A DNA stretch of 64,000 bases, taken from Pseudolabrys sp. (GTDB taxonomy: Bacteria > Pseudomonadota > Alphaproteobacteria > Rhizobiales > Xanthobacteraceae). The DNA lies in contig JARYIJ010000001.1 of the NCBI GenBank assembly GCA_029980465.1, forward strand, positions 1,054,001 through 1,118,000, written 5' to 3'. This document shows, one piece after another, positions 8,611 to 17,096 of the stretch. The notes under the pieces are model-generated. The model was not told the origin of the DNA, did not search any database, and saw only the letters and a program-made list of their open reading frames with translations. The first letter of the stretch is position 1, and each line of letters begins with the position of its first letter. The translations under genes and the position numbers were made by a program.

Positions 8611-10041
8611 TTACGAGACCTTTTTGGCCGCAGGGATCGTCCACGTTCCGTCGATGATGGACGGATCCGACTCGTTCGGCCAATACATCCGCAGCATGAG
8701 AATGAAGTCACCGGAAGGCGCCGGGAGCCAGTTCGACTCCTTATCCTTGCCCGGGGATTCATGCTGAATGTAGAGCTCGGTCGAGCCATCGGGATTGCTT
8801 TTCAAATGTTGCCGCGCGCTGATCGAGTATCGGTTGAGCGGATTGTTCACAAAGAAATATGTGCTGTCGTACATCGTCAACGACCAGAAACCTTCCACCG
8901 GCGGCAGGCGCCCCTTGGGGAAGCGCATGACATACTTGTTCGCACCGTTATATTTGTGGCCCTCTGCGTCCGCCTGCGAGGTCGGATAAACTGCGTCCTG
9001 CGGACGATTGGCACCGAGCCCAATGGCGGTCACGAGACCGCGCATCAGATAGTCTGTGCCATAGACGCCGGTCTTCGTGGTAAAGGCCCAACCGTTCTCG
9101 TTCTTGATCGCGCTGTTGATCTTGAACTGAAGCATGATTCGATCGAAGCCGATTTCGGGCACCCGCTTCACGAAATCCGCCCTCAGCTTGCCCGCGTCGA
9201 AAGACTGTCCGGGGACAATACCGATGCGAGCGAAACGGGCGATTTGAGGCGCATCCGCTTCGGCCGGCGGATTGGTCTTCATTAGTTCGCAGAGCAACGT
9301 AAAATAGGCGACCGCGTCCATGCGATTGACTTGGTCGCGAACGGCGGTCTTCATGTCCATCGAAGGATCGACCTTGCCCGGAGGCGGCGTATACGCCTTG
9401 CCGTACGCGCTCAGTGGAACGAGCTTGAACTCATCCTGCAGCTTGTGCACAGCCGCATAGTCTTCCGCCGTACCGGTGCAATAGATGCGTCCGAGCAACC
9501 AGACCATACTGGTCGGCGATTTGTATTCCTTCACGCCGGCAGGCAGGTCGCCTTTCCAGCCCGGTCCGGTAATTGCATAGGTCTGGGCGGCGGTGCCTGT
9601 AGTTCTTTTGCCCGGCACCCGGAAGACGTTGGTCCAGCCGTCCAGCATCGGCATCAGGAAGTAACGATCCTTCATGTCTGGAATGCTGAGCACCCACGGC
9701 TCCTTACCGACATCGACGAACGACGTCGTATAAAGCGTATCGGCATTGGGCGCGGTGACATCGCGGAAGGAGGCGTTGGGATACTGGCGCAGCTTGATGA
9801 TCTGCCCCATCGGCGCCTTCGTTCCCTCCGGCGCCGCAACGTTGGTCAGGACCCGTCGGGTCATTTCCATGGTCACGAGCGGATAGCCATAGACGTATGC
9901 ATCGGTCGCCAGCCAGAATTCTTCCACCCCTTCGCCGATACCCAGAAATGATCCCTGTTGAGCAAGAGCTGAACGGCTCGTTGCCGCCATCGTGAGCAGA
10001 CCTATTCCGCCGAACGCAGCGGACCGACGAGTTATTTTCAT
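8611..10041 (-). CDS. DUF1254/DUF1214 exported protein, second copy
   Basis: A 476-residue paralogue-type neighbour of the gene at 6786. The N-terminus KITRRSAAFGGIGLLTMA looks like a twin-arginine export signal, cleaved near ALAQQ. Then come DUF1254 (LATDAYVYGYPLVTMEMTRR, TAPNADTLYTTSFVDVG) and DUF1214 (GFWSLTMYDSTYFFVNN, HESPGKDKESNWLPAPSGDF). The ATG at 10041 is used because AAGGGGG sits six bases before it. The first ATG is too close to that signal. It lacks the PsiF-like tail of its neighbour. It is 76 bases from that gene on the same strand, so the two are likely co-transcribed. Role unknown. Confidence 0.85.
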   Translation of the reverse strand: MKITRRSAAFGGIGLLTMAATSRSALAQQGSFLGIGEGVEEFWLATDAYVYGYPLVTMEMTRRVLTNVAAPEGTKAPMGQIIKLRQYPNASFRDVTAPNADTLYTTSFVDVGKEPWVLSIPDMKDRYFLMPMLDGWTNVFRVPGKRTTGTAAQTYAITGPGWKGDLPAGVKEYKSPTSMVWLLGRIYCTGTAEDYAAVHKLQDEFKLVPLSAYGKAYTPPPGKVDPSMDMKTAVRDQVNRMDAVAYFTLLCELMKTNPPAEADAPQIARFARIGIVPGQSFDAGKLRADFVKRVPEIGFDRIMLQFKINSAIKNENGWAFTTKTGVYGTDYLMRGLVTAIGLGANRPQDAVYPTSQADAEGHKYNGANKYVMRFPKGRLPPVEGFWSLTMYDSTYFFVNNPLNRYSISARQHLKSNPDGSTELYIQHESPGKDKESNWLPAPSGDFILMLRMYWPNESDPSIIDGTWTIPAAKKVS

Positions 10042-10135
10042 ATACATCCCCCTTAGTACTTGAGTGACGAAAGTTTGATAAAAATGATGGAGCAGATTCT
10101 CACTTACATCGGTATCACTTAAGGCCCGGAGCCCA

Positions 10136-10492
10136 TCAGGGCTTCATCTTGATGCCGAGCTTCGCCCGCATGTCTTTGAAGATAACCGCAATCGCTTCGA
10201 TGATGCGTCTGTCGGGATTGGCCTTGCAGTACACGATAACCTCATGTTCGGCCTCCTTGGCCCGCTGAACATTCAGCAGATGTTTGTGCGCCAGACCGTT
10301 GTACCAGCCGCTGTACCAAGTCGTGAGCATGTCGGCGTCTTGCTGCCACGTTCCAGCAAGCTGGCCGCAGGTTAGCGTTTGAACATCCAGATAGCCATTG
10401 GCATCGGTGTATGCGCTCAGGTCCGTCTGTGCCTGGCCGAGCTGAAGTGTCGCAAGATAGATGGTTGCTGCCAGCGTGATCGTCTTTCTCAC
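10136..10492 (-). CDS. HdeA/HdeB-like small periplasmic protein
   Basis: 118 residues with a signal peptide ending at GQAQT. The mature part has the HdeA-family layout: a cysteine near 42 (LTCGQLAG), the helix WQQDADMLTTWYSGWYNGL, and a second cysteine near 88 in VIVYCKANPD, then a terminal helix. In HdeA/HdeB the two cysteines form a disulfide, and the protein acts as an acid-stress periplasmic chaperone. That role is family knowledge only. It starts at a GTG preceded by GGGGGAAAACA. It belongs to the minus-strand group of envelope proteins at 4.1-11.3 kb. Confidence 0.72.
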   Translation of the reverse strand: MRKTITLAATIYLATLQLGQAQTDLSAYTDANGYLDVQTLTCGQLAGTWQQDADMLTTWYSGWYNGLAHKHLLNVQRAKEAEHEVIVYCKANPDRRIIEAIAVIFKDMRAKLGIKMKP

Positions 10493-10558
10493 TGTTTTCC
10501 CCCTGTTGATCGTGAAAACCGTTCGGTGCAGTTTAAAGCGTCGCCCCTGTCGACATCC

Positions 10559-11308
10559 TCAATAGCAAGGCGGATACGGATAATAGCCGCACGGCGGGCG
10601 GTAGTACGGATGATAGTAGGCTGCGGCCGCACCCGCGGCGGCGACGCCGACAGCGGCGGCGCGATAATAGGCGCCACGATACGCGGTGCGACGCGCCACG
10701 CCAGCAAAGGACAGCGGCGTTAGCGGACGACCGATAATGTCGATAAAGACCGCGGCGGCGCCGTCGGCTCCGGTGAGATCACCTTCGAGCACGTCGACGT
10801 CAAAGCTCAGACGATCGCCATCGAGTTTCGGCGATTTCAGGACCACAACAGCATCCTTGACGACCTTGCCATCCTTCGTGAAGCCGGACACCGTCGCGTT
10901 GGGCGGATCCTTGGCAAAGTTATCGCTTCCTTTATTCCAGTCGTCGATCACGTGCGCCGTCAGATCGTGCCCTGCAGCACGCACCGGGCGATCGGCAAAA
11001 ATGATCGAATTCGGTGCAACGCCGGTGAAAACCAACTTGTTGCCCTCGAGGCTTACGCCACGCGAATTGAAGACAATGAGGGATGGCACGACTTCGGTCG
11101 AGGCTTGGCCGATCGTTTTTTCCAACGGAACGTGCCGGTTAACATTGGGCGCCGCTTGCGCAGAAGCAATCGTAGGCGCGCCGATAAAGGCCGCAGCGGC
11201 GATCGTCATGAAGGCGGCGCGAAGATTTGCCTTTCGTTTTACGGTAGATATGACACGCTGCATGCTATCGCCAGGCGCGATACCAAAGACACTCGACTCT
11301 CTTCTCAT
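10559..11308 (-). CDS. Conserved secreted hypothetical protein
   Basis: About 249 residues. It begins with a long basic n-region and a signal peptide ending near IASAQA. The core (~60-190) contains SLIVFNSRGVSLEGNKLVF, IIFADRPVRAAGH and VVVLKSPKLDGDRLSFDVDV, a beta-rich pattern I have seen in unnamed proteobacterial secreted proteins. The C-terminus becomes an Ala-rich helix and then a Tyr/Pro/Cys-rich tail (PYYRPPCGYYPYPPCY). The start at 11308 is chosen for GGGAGCCACC just before it. It leads the minus-strand envelope group. Function unknown. Confidence 0.62.
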   Translation of the reverse strand: MRRESSVFGIAPGDSMQRVISTVKRKANLRAAFMTIAAAAFIGAPTIASAQAAPNVNRHVPLEKTIGQASTEVVPSLIVFNSRGVSLEGNKLVFTGVAPNSIIFADRPVRAAGHDLTAHVIDDWNKGSDNFAKDPPNATVSGFTKDGKVVKDAVVVLKSPKLDGDRLSFDVDVLEGDLTGADGAAAVFIDIIGRPLTPLSFAGVARRTAYRGAYYRAAAVGVAAAGAAAAYYHPYYRPPCGYYPYPPCY

Positions 11309-11472
11309 GGTGGCTCCCAATCCAGCAGCAGATCGATCCATCAATAATCTGATCGGCCTGCCGCTGCTTCTCGTTTCATGACACCAGTCGGCTCAGTGAT
11401 CATTTCGCGCCAAGCGACAATGCAATTCTTGCCATTTTGCGCCAATCGCAACCGTGAAGCCGAACAATTGAA

Positions 11473-11814
11473 TCAGTGCCTTTGGCTGTTTTGCTGTCGA
11501 TAAACGATGGGGCAAATTTTCATCGAACGCGCGAAGGCGCGACTGAAGCTGCTGGGCCCCGCGTAACCGAGGCGTGAGGCGATCTTTGCGATCCGCTCGC
11601 CGGATTGCACGAGAAGGCGGCAAGCCAAATTGAGACGAACTTCCGCAACCAAGTGGCTATAGCTTGTGCCCATGGCAGCTAGATGACGCTGCAGTGAGCG
11701 GCGGCTCACCTTCAGTCGGCATGCCGTGCAGCTTAAGGAAGCATCACGTTGACGCAGCGACTTGGCGATGGCCGCCCGCACAACGTCGTCGGAGAGCAAA
11801 CGGACAGGCTTCAT
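11473..11814 (-). CDS. Short AraC-type DNA-binding protein (probably truncated)
   Basis: 113 residues that consist almost entirely of an AraC/XylS DNA-binding domain. The first helix-turn-helix (LKVSRRSLQRHLAAMGTSYSHL), the linking helix (VRLNLACRLL) and the second helix-turn-helix (KIASRLGYAGPSSFSRAF) are all present. There is no effector domain. It could be a MarA/SoxS-like one-domain regulator, but those are uncommon in this group. No good ribosome-binding site is seen and the neighbourhood is full of gene scraps, so loss of the N-terminal part is more likely. Divergent from the AraC gene at 12080. Confidence 0.6.
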   Translation of the reverse strand: MKPVRLLSDDVVRAAIAKSLRQRDASLSCTACRLKVSRRSLQRHLAAMGTSYSHLVAEVRLNLACRLLVQSGERIAKIASRLGYAGPSSFSRAFARSMKICPIVYRQQNSQRH

Positions 11815-12079
11815 GGCGCAAATCGGGAGGGCTAAATCTTTGTTGTTTCTTCAAATCATCACTTCAGCGAATTTTATGATTGCAGCAGGCGATCGTCTGG
11901 CCACGTCCTGCCAAAACGCGATTTGGCGGAAAATCGGTACCGACGGAGAACATGCGCCGGGGGCCCGCAAAATTAGTTGAAGCCAAAACACGCCAGAAGC
12001 TGTTAGCTTTTTCCCGTTCTGGCTCGTGCGCGGGCCGAAATTATGAGAAAAGACTGATTCCGCAACCCGGGGGCACAGG

Positions 12080-13030
12080 ATGAGCGGAATTCCCCTGACG
12101 CGCTGCCAATTCGTTATCCCTTTTGCCGACATCCACAGCGAGATTGGCGCACCGACAGTAGCGCTGCTGTCGAAGTTTCGCCTTCCGGCGACTTTGGAAG
12201 GAAAGGCGAATCACTTCGTTCCGATATTGCTGGCAATACAATTTGCCGAAGCCGTGCAAAGATCGCAGGGCATAACGGACGTCGGATTTCAGGCCGCACG
12301 CCGACTACAATTTTGTCATCTGAGCGAAGAGGTGCGGAGGATCGTCGGGCACGCACCCACGCTGTTTATGGCCTTGCAGCAGGCGTGCAAATGGGCGCCG
12401 CTTGAAGACACGATCTTGAATATGTGGCTTGAGCACCACATCGACCACATCCGGATTTGCAGCCGGCTCGCAGGGACAACGGGGCTTTTGCACCTCGAGC
12501 ACTCGCAGTGGCTTCAGAATATTTTCGTCATCTACATCGTTCGGCAATTCGCCGGGCCTGACTGGTCGCCCGAGACTATCGCCTTTGAAGCTCGCTACAG
12601 ACCCACGCAGGAAACGAGAGCTCTTTGGCCAAATACCCGCTTCTTGTCAGGCCAACCCGCTTCATGGATCGATGTACCCATCGAATTTTTAAGCCTCGGC
12701 AATCTCCAAAGCGAGCCGCTGCCGACGACGCTGGACGATGATGCAGAGCCGTCAGGCAGCGAACTTATCGGCGCGCTCAAGCTGATGCTGCCGTCTTATC
12801 TGGATGAAAGTACCCCAAGTATATCCGAGATCGCTGAGATGGCGGGCATCAGCACAAGAAGCCTTCAACGTAAACTATCGATGGCTGGCCTGACGTATTC
12901 GGGCCTTCTTAACACCGTTCGCTTTGAAAGCGCCGCGAAGCGTCTGCGTGAGACGGACGCCAAGGTTATCGATATCGCCCTCTCCTCCGGCTACACCGAC
13001 CCAGCTCATTTCACCCGCGCGTTTCGTCGG
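12080..13030 (+). pseudogene. AraC-family regulator, 3' end replaced by foreign fragments
   Basis: Residues 1-~215 resemble the arabinose-binding-like N-domain of OruR/VirF-type AraC regulators (RCQFVIPFADIHSEIG near the start, then helical). Residues ~245-315 hold both helix-turn-helix units (ISEIAEMAGISTRSLQRKLS and [20 protein letters not shown]). After FRR the usual ending (SPxxYR) is absent. The sequence runs instead, out of frame, into a fragment of another gene, and the open frame continues to 13384. DNA binding may survive since only the last helix is lost. GGGGGCACAGG precedes the ATG. Confidence 0.7.
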
Positions 13031-13251
13031 ATTCCCTCGTCTTCTCGCCACCGGGCAGTCCTGTCGATCATCGCGATTGGAGTCGGTGGTGGGAATTCAA
13101 AGCAGGGGCGTATTGGCGACGGCCCGCTGGCAAAGGCAGTGGGATCCATCGGCTCATGGATCATCCGGTCGTGCATCTCGCATATGAAGACGCGCTGGCT
13201 TATGCGCATTGGGCTGGCAAAGAATTTCGCTGTGTCGTCAGGAAGGGGTGA
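13021..13251 (+). pseudogene. Fragment of formylglycine-generating (sulfatase-modifying) enzyme
   Basis: In the frame starting at 13021, one base off that of the AraC gene, the translation reads [33 protein letters not shown] and then [22 protein letters not shown]. This is the characteristic middle of the SUMF1/FGE family, which converts the active-site Cys or Ser of sulfatases to formylglycine. About 60-65 of some 300 residues remain. The N-terminal part and the C-terminal catalytic half (TEAEWE onwards) are missing. It lies wholly inside the overrun of the AraC frame, so it is a dead fragment left by deletions. Any sulfatase partner gene is not in the window. Confidence 0.75.
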
Positions 13252-13254
13252 GGG

Positions 13255-13383
13255 GATGACAAAAAGCCATTGTTCTCTGTTGGGAGCACTGGTCTTCGGC
13301 TTGGCCATCACCGCGATTTCTTCGGGCGCCGTTTATGCGCAGGCGGACGTTAATGAGGCCAACAACCGTCGCTCCAACTCGTG
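13255..13383 (+). pseudogene. Truncated secreted-protein start (signal peptide only)
   Basis: An ATG with GTGAGGGG directly upstream opens a 42-codon frame: a clear signal peptide (KSHCSLLGALVFGLAITAIS, cleavage near VYAQA) and then DVNEANN, after which it stops. The sequence after the cleavage site looks like the beginning of a larger exported protein whose body has been deleted. It follows the FGE fragment by four bases, which fits an original FGE-plus-exported-protein pair. It could be translated as a short secreted peptide, but I take it as a remnant. Confidence 0.5.
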
Positions 13384-13724
13384 ATTCCGTGCCGTCAGCG
13401 CCTTGCACGGTGATCCGATATTACGGCTCAGATCACAGTGTCTTTGTCGATGGTGCCTACCTGATCAAAGGCGTCGCTGGACAGGTTTTATGGAAGCTGG
13501 TGCAAGCCTATACTGAATCGCAGCGCGTGGATTTCACGAACCGCGAAATTCGGCTCGACACCAGTCTGAGGATGCCGGAATTCAAGGACAATCTCGAAAC
13601 ACGCCTGATCCTGTTACGTCGTCGCCTGCTGGATCGCAGCGACTTCATTCGGATCATCCCGGTTGGTCGAGGGCGGTTTCGCCTGGAAGTGGATCGGCTG
13701 CTTGCGCTGGAAGAGTACTCCTGA
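13335..13724 (+). CDS. Hypothetical protein, possible winged-helix domain (may be a C-terminal fragment)
   Basis: Up to 129 residues. The convincing part begins near residue 25 (VIRYYGSDHSVFVDGAYLIKG) and runs through KLVQAYTESQRVDFTNREIR to RGRFRLEVDRLLALEE. The pattern of helices followed by a basic helix and a beta hairpin suggests a winged-helix-type DNA-binding or regulatory module. From memory similar stretches occur at the C-terminus of larger rhizobial signalling proteins, which I cannot verify. The ATG overlaps the previous fragment and has no clear ribosome-binding site, so this may be the surviving end of a longer gene. Confidence 0.45.
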   Translation: MRRRTLMRPTTVAPTRDSVPSAPCTVIRYYGSDHSVFVDGAYLIKGVAGQVLWKLVQAYTESQRVDFTNREIRLDTSLRMPEFKDNLETRLILLRRRLLDRSDFIRIIPVGRGRFRLEVDRLLALEEYS

Positions 13725-13777
13725 AGGACGAAGCCAGTCTTACTCTGCAAAACTCGAATCGAGCCAACCTGGGAATT

Positions 13778-14659
13778 TCATGCTCGCTGGAGTGCCAGCG
13801 CCACGCCGCCAAGGGTAAGAGCAAGGGCTGCCAGTTCCCTCAAGCCTAGTGGCTCTCCGAGGATGATGGCTGCTGCAAAAATGGCGATAATGGGCACCAG
13901 CAACATGCCGGTCGAAGCTGACGCCGGCGACAGATGACGCAGGGTTTCGAACCAGGTGAGATAGCAAAGCCCCATCGAGACCAGTGTCATGTAGATGAAG
14001 CAGGCGAGGCCAACAGGCGAGATGGCCTCGTAGTTGGGATGCTCGAACAGAACGCCGAGGATCAGCATCGCGAGGCATCCCAGACCGACCTGCCACGCAA
14101 CCGATGCAAAGGGCGGTATGGGGAGCGGTGTCCGGTTCAGGACATTGCCGAGCGCGAACAATATTGCACAGGAGAGCGAGAGGATAATGCCCACGACCTC
14201 GCCGGCATCAAATGAGAAACCGTCGGCACCAAGCAGCAGAGCAACGCCGGCCATACCAAGGACAAGCGCAATCACATCCCGGACGGTCGGGCGCATGTGG
14301 AGGATGGGCCAGGCCAATAGCATTGCCCAGATCGGCATCGTGTAGATAATCAAAGCGCCTTCACCGACCGTGACGAACTTCATCGCGATCGTGCCAAAGC
14401 CCATCCATGCAAAGACATTGGTGAAGGAGGCGAACAGGAGCCGTGGGATTGTCGCGCGCGGGACCTTGAGCGACTGCTGCTGGCTGAGAGCGATTGCGGT
14501 GAGGATGAGAGAGGCAATCACTCCGGCAAGGCCGCGTGCGAATAGTGGTGGCCACTGTTGCAGCAATATCTTCATGAACGGCCAGTTCAATGCCCAGCCA
14601 AAGGCGGTGACGCCAAGGCAGATGAAGCCAGCCCATTGTTTGCGCTGCAAGGTGGTCAC
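13778..14659 (-). CDS. EamA/DMT-family transporter
   Basis: 293 residues with ten predicted transmembrane helices in two EamA repeats (about 10-140 and 150-290). The second repeat contains the typical GMLLVPIIAIFAAAIILGEPLGLRE region with the conserved Pro and Glu. Members of the drug/metabolite transporter superfamily export or import small metabolites at the inner membrane. The substrate cannot be inferred. The start is a GTG without a strong ribosome-binding site. It is flanked by the winged-helix-like gene, convergent, and the channel gene on the same strand. Confidence 0.88.
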   Translation of the reverse strand: MTTLQRKQWAGFICLGVTAFGWALNWPFMKILLQQWPPLFARGLAGVIASLILTAIALSQQQSLKVPRATIPRLLFASFTNVFAWMGFGTIAMKFVTVGEGALIIYTMPIWAMLLAWPILHMRPTVRDVIALVLGMAGVALLLGADGFSFDAGEVVGIILSLSCAILFALGNVLNRTPLPIPPFASVAWQVGLGCLAMLILGVLFEHPNYEAISPVGLACFIYMTLVSMGLCYLTWFETLRHLSPASASTGMLLVPIIAIFAAAIILGEPLGLRELAALALTLGGVALALQRA

Positions 14660-14831
14660 ATCAGGCTGGTTAGCAGCAAAACGCCACGCGCTCTATCTTT
14701 GAGAGGGGGATTCCTTCGGGCGGTACAACTGATCGTGGGTGGAGGGAGGAGCGGTTGCATTGAATGCTTGGCGATCAAGCTGGGCATCGGCCTCGAAGGC
14801 CAATCAACCGCTTGAGCTATGCTGAGGTCAT

Positions 14832-15548
14832 TCAATGCGGACGGTTGGCCTCGAATTGGAGCGTCACCAGCCGCGCCAGAAGCGTGGCTGGATAGAGTTG
14901 GCCAATGATGGCCTCGATATTAGCTAGACCTCGGGCATAGGGATTCAACGGCACAATGTCGCCATATCCTACCGAAGTCAGATTGACGAAGCTGAAGTAG
15001 ATCAAATCGCTGGCAATGGTGAGATTGTCGCGAAGTGGCTCGATGCCGGTGAAAGCGTGAGGCGCTGCAAGGGCAACGAAACAGAACAGCGCCACGAAGA
15101 TCAATCCAATAGCGAGATAGAGCAGAATGGCGCCGACGATGCGGTGATAGGTGACGCGGCCGGGGGCAAGCACTGCGCGACCGACAACAATGCCGAGTGT
15201 GAGGCCGGTCATTGTCCACGCACCGGCATCAAGATAGATGTCCGTGACGGAAGGGTGTCGAGCGCGCAACACTGTTGCAGCGGCTACGAGCGAAAGAGCC
15301 ACGACGATCGCGACCGTCGCGATCAGGCTTCGCGACAGGACAAGAATTGCGGCCGCGAGTACAAGACCGAAGAGAATACCGGAATAGTGAGCCGCGAGTA
15401 CCCCAGCTGCCTGCATTGGCGCGATAACGAAAAGAAAAATCGCAAGCATGACCGTCAAGATTGTCAGCAGCGGATCGCGCAGCCGTTCCTGCAAACCTCT
15501 AAGTGGATCGGCTGTCCGTTGTTCGCGGCTGATTACGCTCGCGGTCAA
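14832..15548 (-). CDS. Potassium-channel-like membrane protein
   Basis: 238 residues with about six hydrophobic helices. A pore loop between the last two carries TSVGYGDIVP, the potassium selectivity filter (TVGYG type). The final helix follows at ~205-225 and the protein ends shortly after, with no RCK or cyclic-nucleotide domain. It therefore resembles a minimal voltage-gated-like or ion_trans_2 channel without a ligand sensor, and the voltage-sensor arginines are not obvious. The start is a TTG preceded by GGTGAAGA. An upstream ATG is closed by a stop. Located in the inner membrane; physiological role unknown. Confidence 0.82.
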   Translation of the reverse strand: MTASVISREQRTADPLRGLQERLRDPLLTILTVMLAIFLFVIAPMQAAGVLAAHYSGILFGLVLAAAILVLSRSLIATVAIVVALSLVAAATVLRARHPSVTDIYLDAGAWTMTGLTLGIVVGRAVLAPGRVTYHRIVGAILLYLAIGLIFVALFCFVALAAPHAFTGIEPLRDNLTIASDLIYFSFVNLTSVGYGDIVPLNPYARGLANIEAIIGQLYPATLLARLVTLQFEANRPH

Positions 15549-15602
15549 TCTTCACCCATATCGATCGAAGACACCCGCCGCCTCCGACTTGATCTGCTGA
15601 CT

Positions 15603-16415
15603 TTAATTAAGCTTGAAATTGATCGCCAGAATCGGTCCCGACAGGTTCACATCCCAGAGGAAGCCGTCGCGCTCATAGTCGACCGCAAGGTAGCGATAGC
15701 CGGCCATGAACGCCACACTCGGAGAGTATTGATACCCGACGAGACCAGCGACCTGCCACGTCGACTTCGAGGAGACGCCAAATCCACCGACATCGGCATA
15801 GCCCTCGACGAAAAATTTCGAACCGAGGTTTGCGCGAGCGCGTACGCCAAAAATGGGATCAACCCAGGATTTGTTCAGACCGTAGGTGTGCGACGCGCCG
15901 AGCGGTACAGCGTCGAAAGAGAGATCAACATTCATCGCCCAACCGCGCATGCCGGCTTCCACGTCGACCCAGTACAGGCCGCCCTCGATCACGCGATAGG
16001 CGAAATTGAACGTGCCGATAAAGGTCTTGTCCTTTAGCTGCGCATTGACGTAGCCAGCCGGGCCCGTAGCCCCGGCGCCGAGCGATAGATACATCATATC
16101 GGCCACGAAGCCGAATTTGCCATAGCGCACTTCGGCTGTTCCCATCGCAGCAAAACCGGTGTGCTGGATGAGGTCCGAAAAGCTCAGATCGATATTTGTG
16201 ACCGGTGCGCTGGGCCCGACCTGTGTATTTCCGTTGAGACCCGACAGCCAAAAGTACGGCGTAAACTCGGACGACCATGCAGGCGGGGGTGGCGTCAGCA
16301 CGGGTGCTTTGGTCGGCATCGGAGCTAAAATGTCAGCGGCGACACTCACCGAAATCGTTGCGAGAGAAAATACTCCGGCCGTAACGACAGCGAAGACAAC
16401 ACATCGGGATTTCAT
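15603..16415 (-). CDS. Outer-membrane beta-barrel protein
   Basis: 270 residues. The ATG at 16415 has GGGGGCTCAA just upstream and begins a signal peptide cleaved near VAADI. The N-terminal mature part is proline-rich (PMPTKAPVLTPPPPAW), followed by alternating beta strands ending in a typical barrel end (GPILAINFKL). Pattern pieces such as EFTPYFWLSGLNGNTQVG and FMAGYRYLAVDYERDGF match the family of small Hyphomicrobiales outer-membrane proteins annotated OmpW/porin-like. The frame is open far upstream, but that belongs to another remnant. Function in permeability or adhesion is unknown. Confidence 0.8.
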   Translation of the reverse strand: MKSRCVVFAVVTAGVFSLATISVSVAADILAPMPTKAPVLTPPPPAWSSEFTPYFWLSGLNGNTQVGPSAPVTNIDLSFSDLIQHTGFAAMGTAEVRYGKFGFVADMMYLSLGAGATGPAGYVNAQLKDKTFIGTFNFAYRVIEGGLYWVDVEAGMRGWAMNVDLSFDAVPLGASHTYGLNKSWVDPIFGVRARANLGSKFFVEGYADVGGFGVSSKSTWQVAGLVGYQYSPSVAFMAGYRYLAVDYERDGFLWDVNLSGPILAINFKLN

Positions 16416-16429
16416 TTGAGCCCCCATAG

Positions 16430-17096
16430 CGCGACCCCTCACCGGTGCTACGGCGCAGTGCGGCGACGACGTGCTTTCCGTTGCTATAGTGGGTTTTAAC
16501 CATCGAAAATTGCCATTTCGCGCCAATGTGACATCAGATGCGTGCCTTGGAAAAATGCATCTGAAGGCGAGTGTCCCTATCGCGATCTCCACTTGTTGCG
16601 AAACTCCCGCGGTGTGGTGCCGGAAACCTGCCTTGAGCATATGTGGAAGCGCGCCTGGATAATCTTTTGCGCGTGGTGGTATCTCCGCAAAGGTGACGTA
16701 AACCGTATCACCCACCTGCATTCCGCGCGTTTGCAAGTAGTGCCGGAATGTTTGGAAGATCGGTCTTGCGCCTGCCGGGTCCGCGATAGTCAGGACTAGG
16801 CAGAAGGGAATGCCGTCGGTAGGGAATGTTGCCTCGGCGCGGGTAACGCTGGCAACCTCAAGGCGCCAAGATGGGCTCGTGCCGTGTTGGTCAAACGATG
16901 CCTCGTACCGCTTTGTCGGCCACCACTTAAGGCCATGATCGATCAAAGCCCGCTCCCGGTAGACCGCTCATCGTGATCTGATCCGTGAAGCTCGATGTTC
17001 CGTCTTTGCGCAGCTTGAGCTGCCGCTGCTTCAATGACGCATCCAGATTGACATGCGCAAATTCGGCGCCGAATGCAGGATCTAGTGGCGGATCGA
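16430..17096 (-). pseudogene. Frameshifted C-terminal remnant of a larger protein
   Basis: Two frames on the minus strand together read as one protein end. The first segment is AEFAHVNLDASLKQRQLKLR, then GTSSFTDQITMSGLPGAGFD, ending at 16927. A one-base shift later the text continues DHGLKWWPTKRYEASFDQHG, then SPSWRLEVASVTRAEATFP and FCLVLTIADPAGARPIFQTF. The beginning is missing, since the sequence starts right behind the stop of the gene at 17097. From weak memory the text resembles the C-terminal extension of large S8 (subtilisin-like) proteases paired with AAA ATPases, but this needs a search. It is not expressed as an intact product. Confidence 0.5.
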
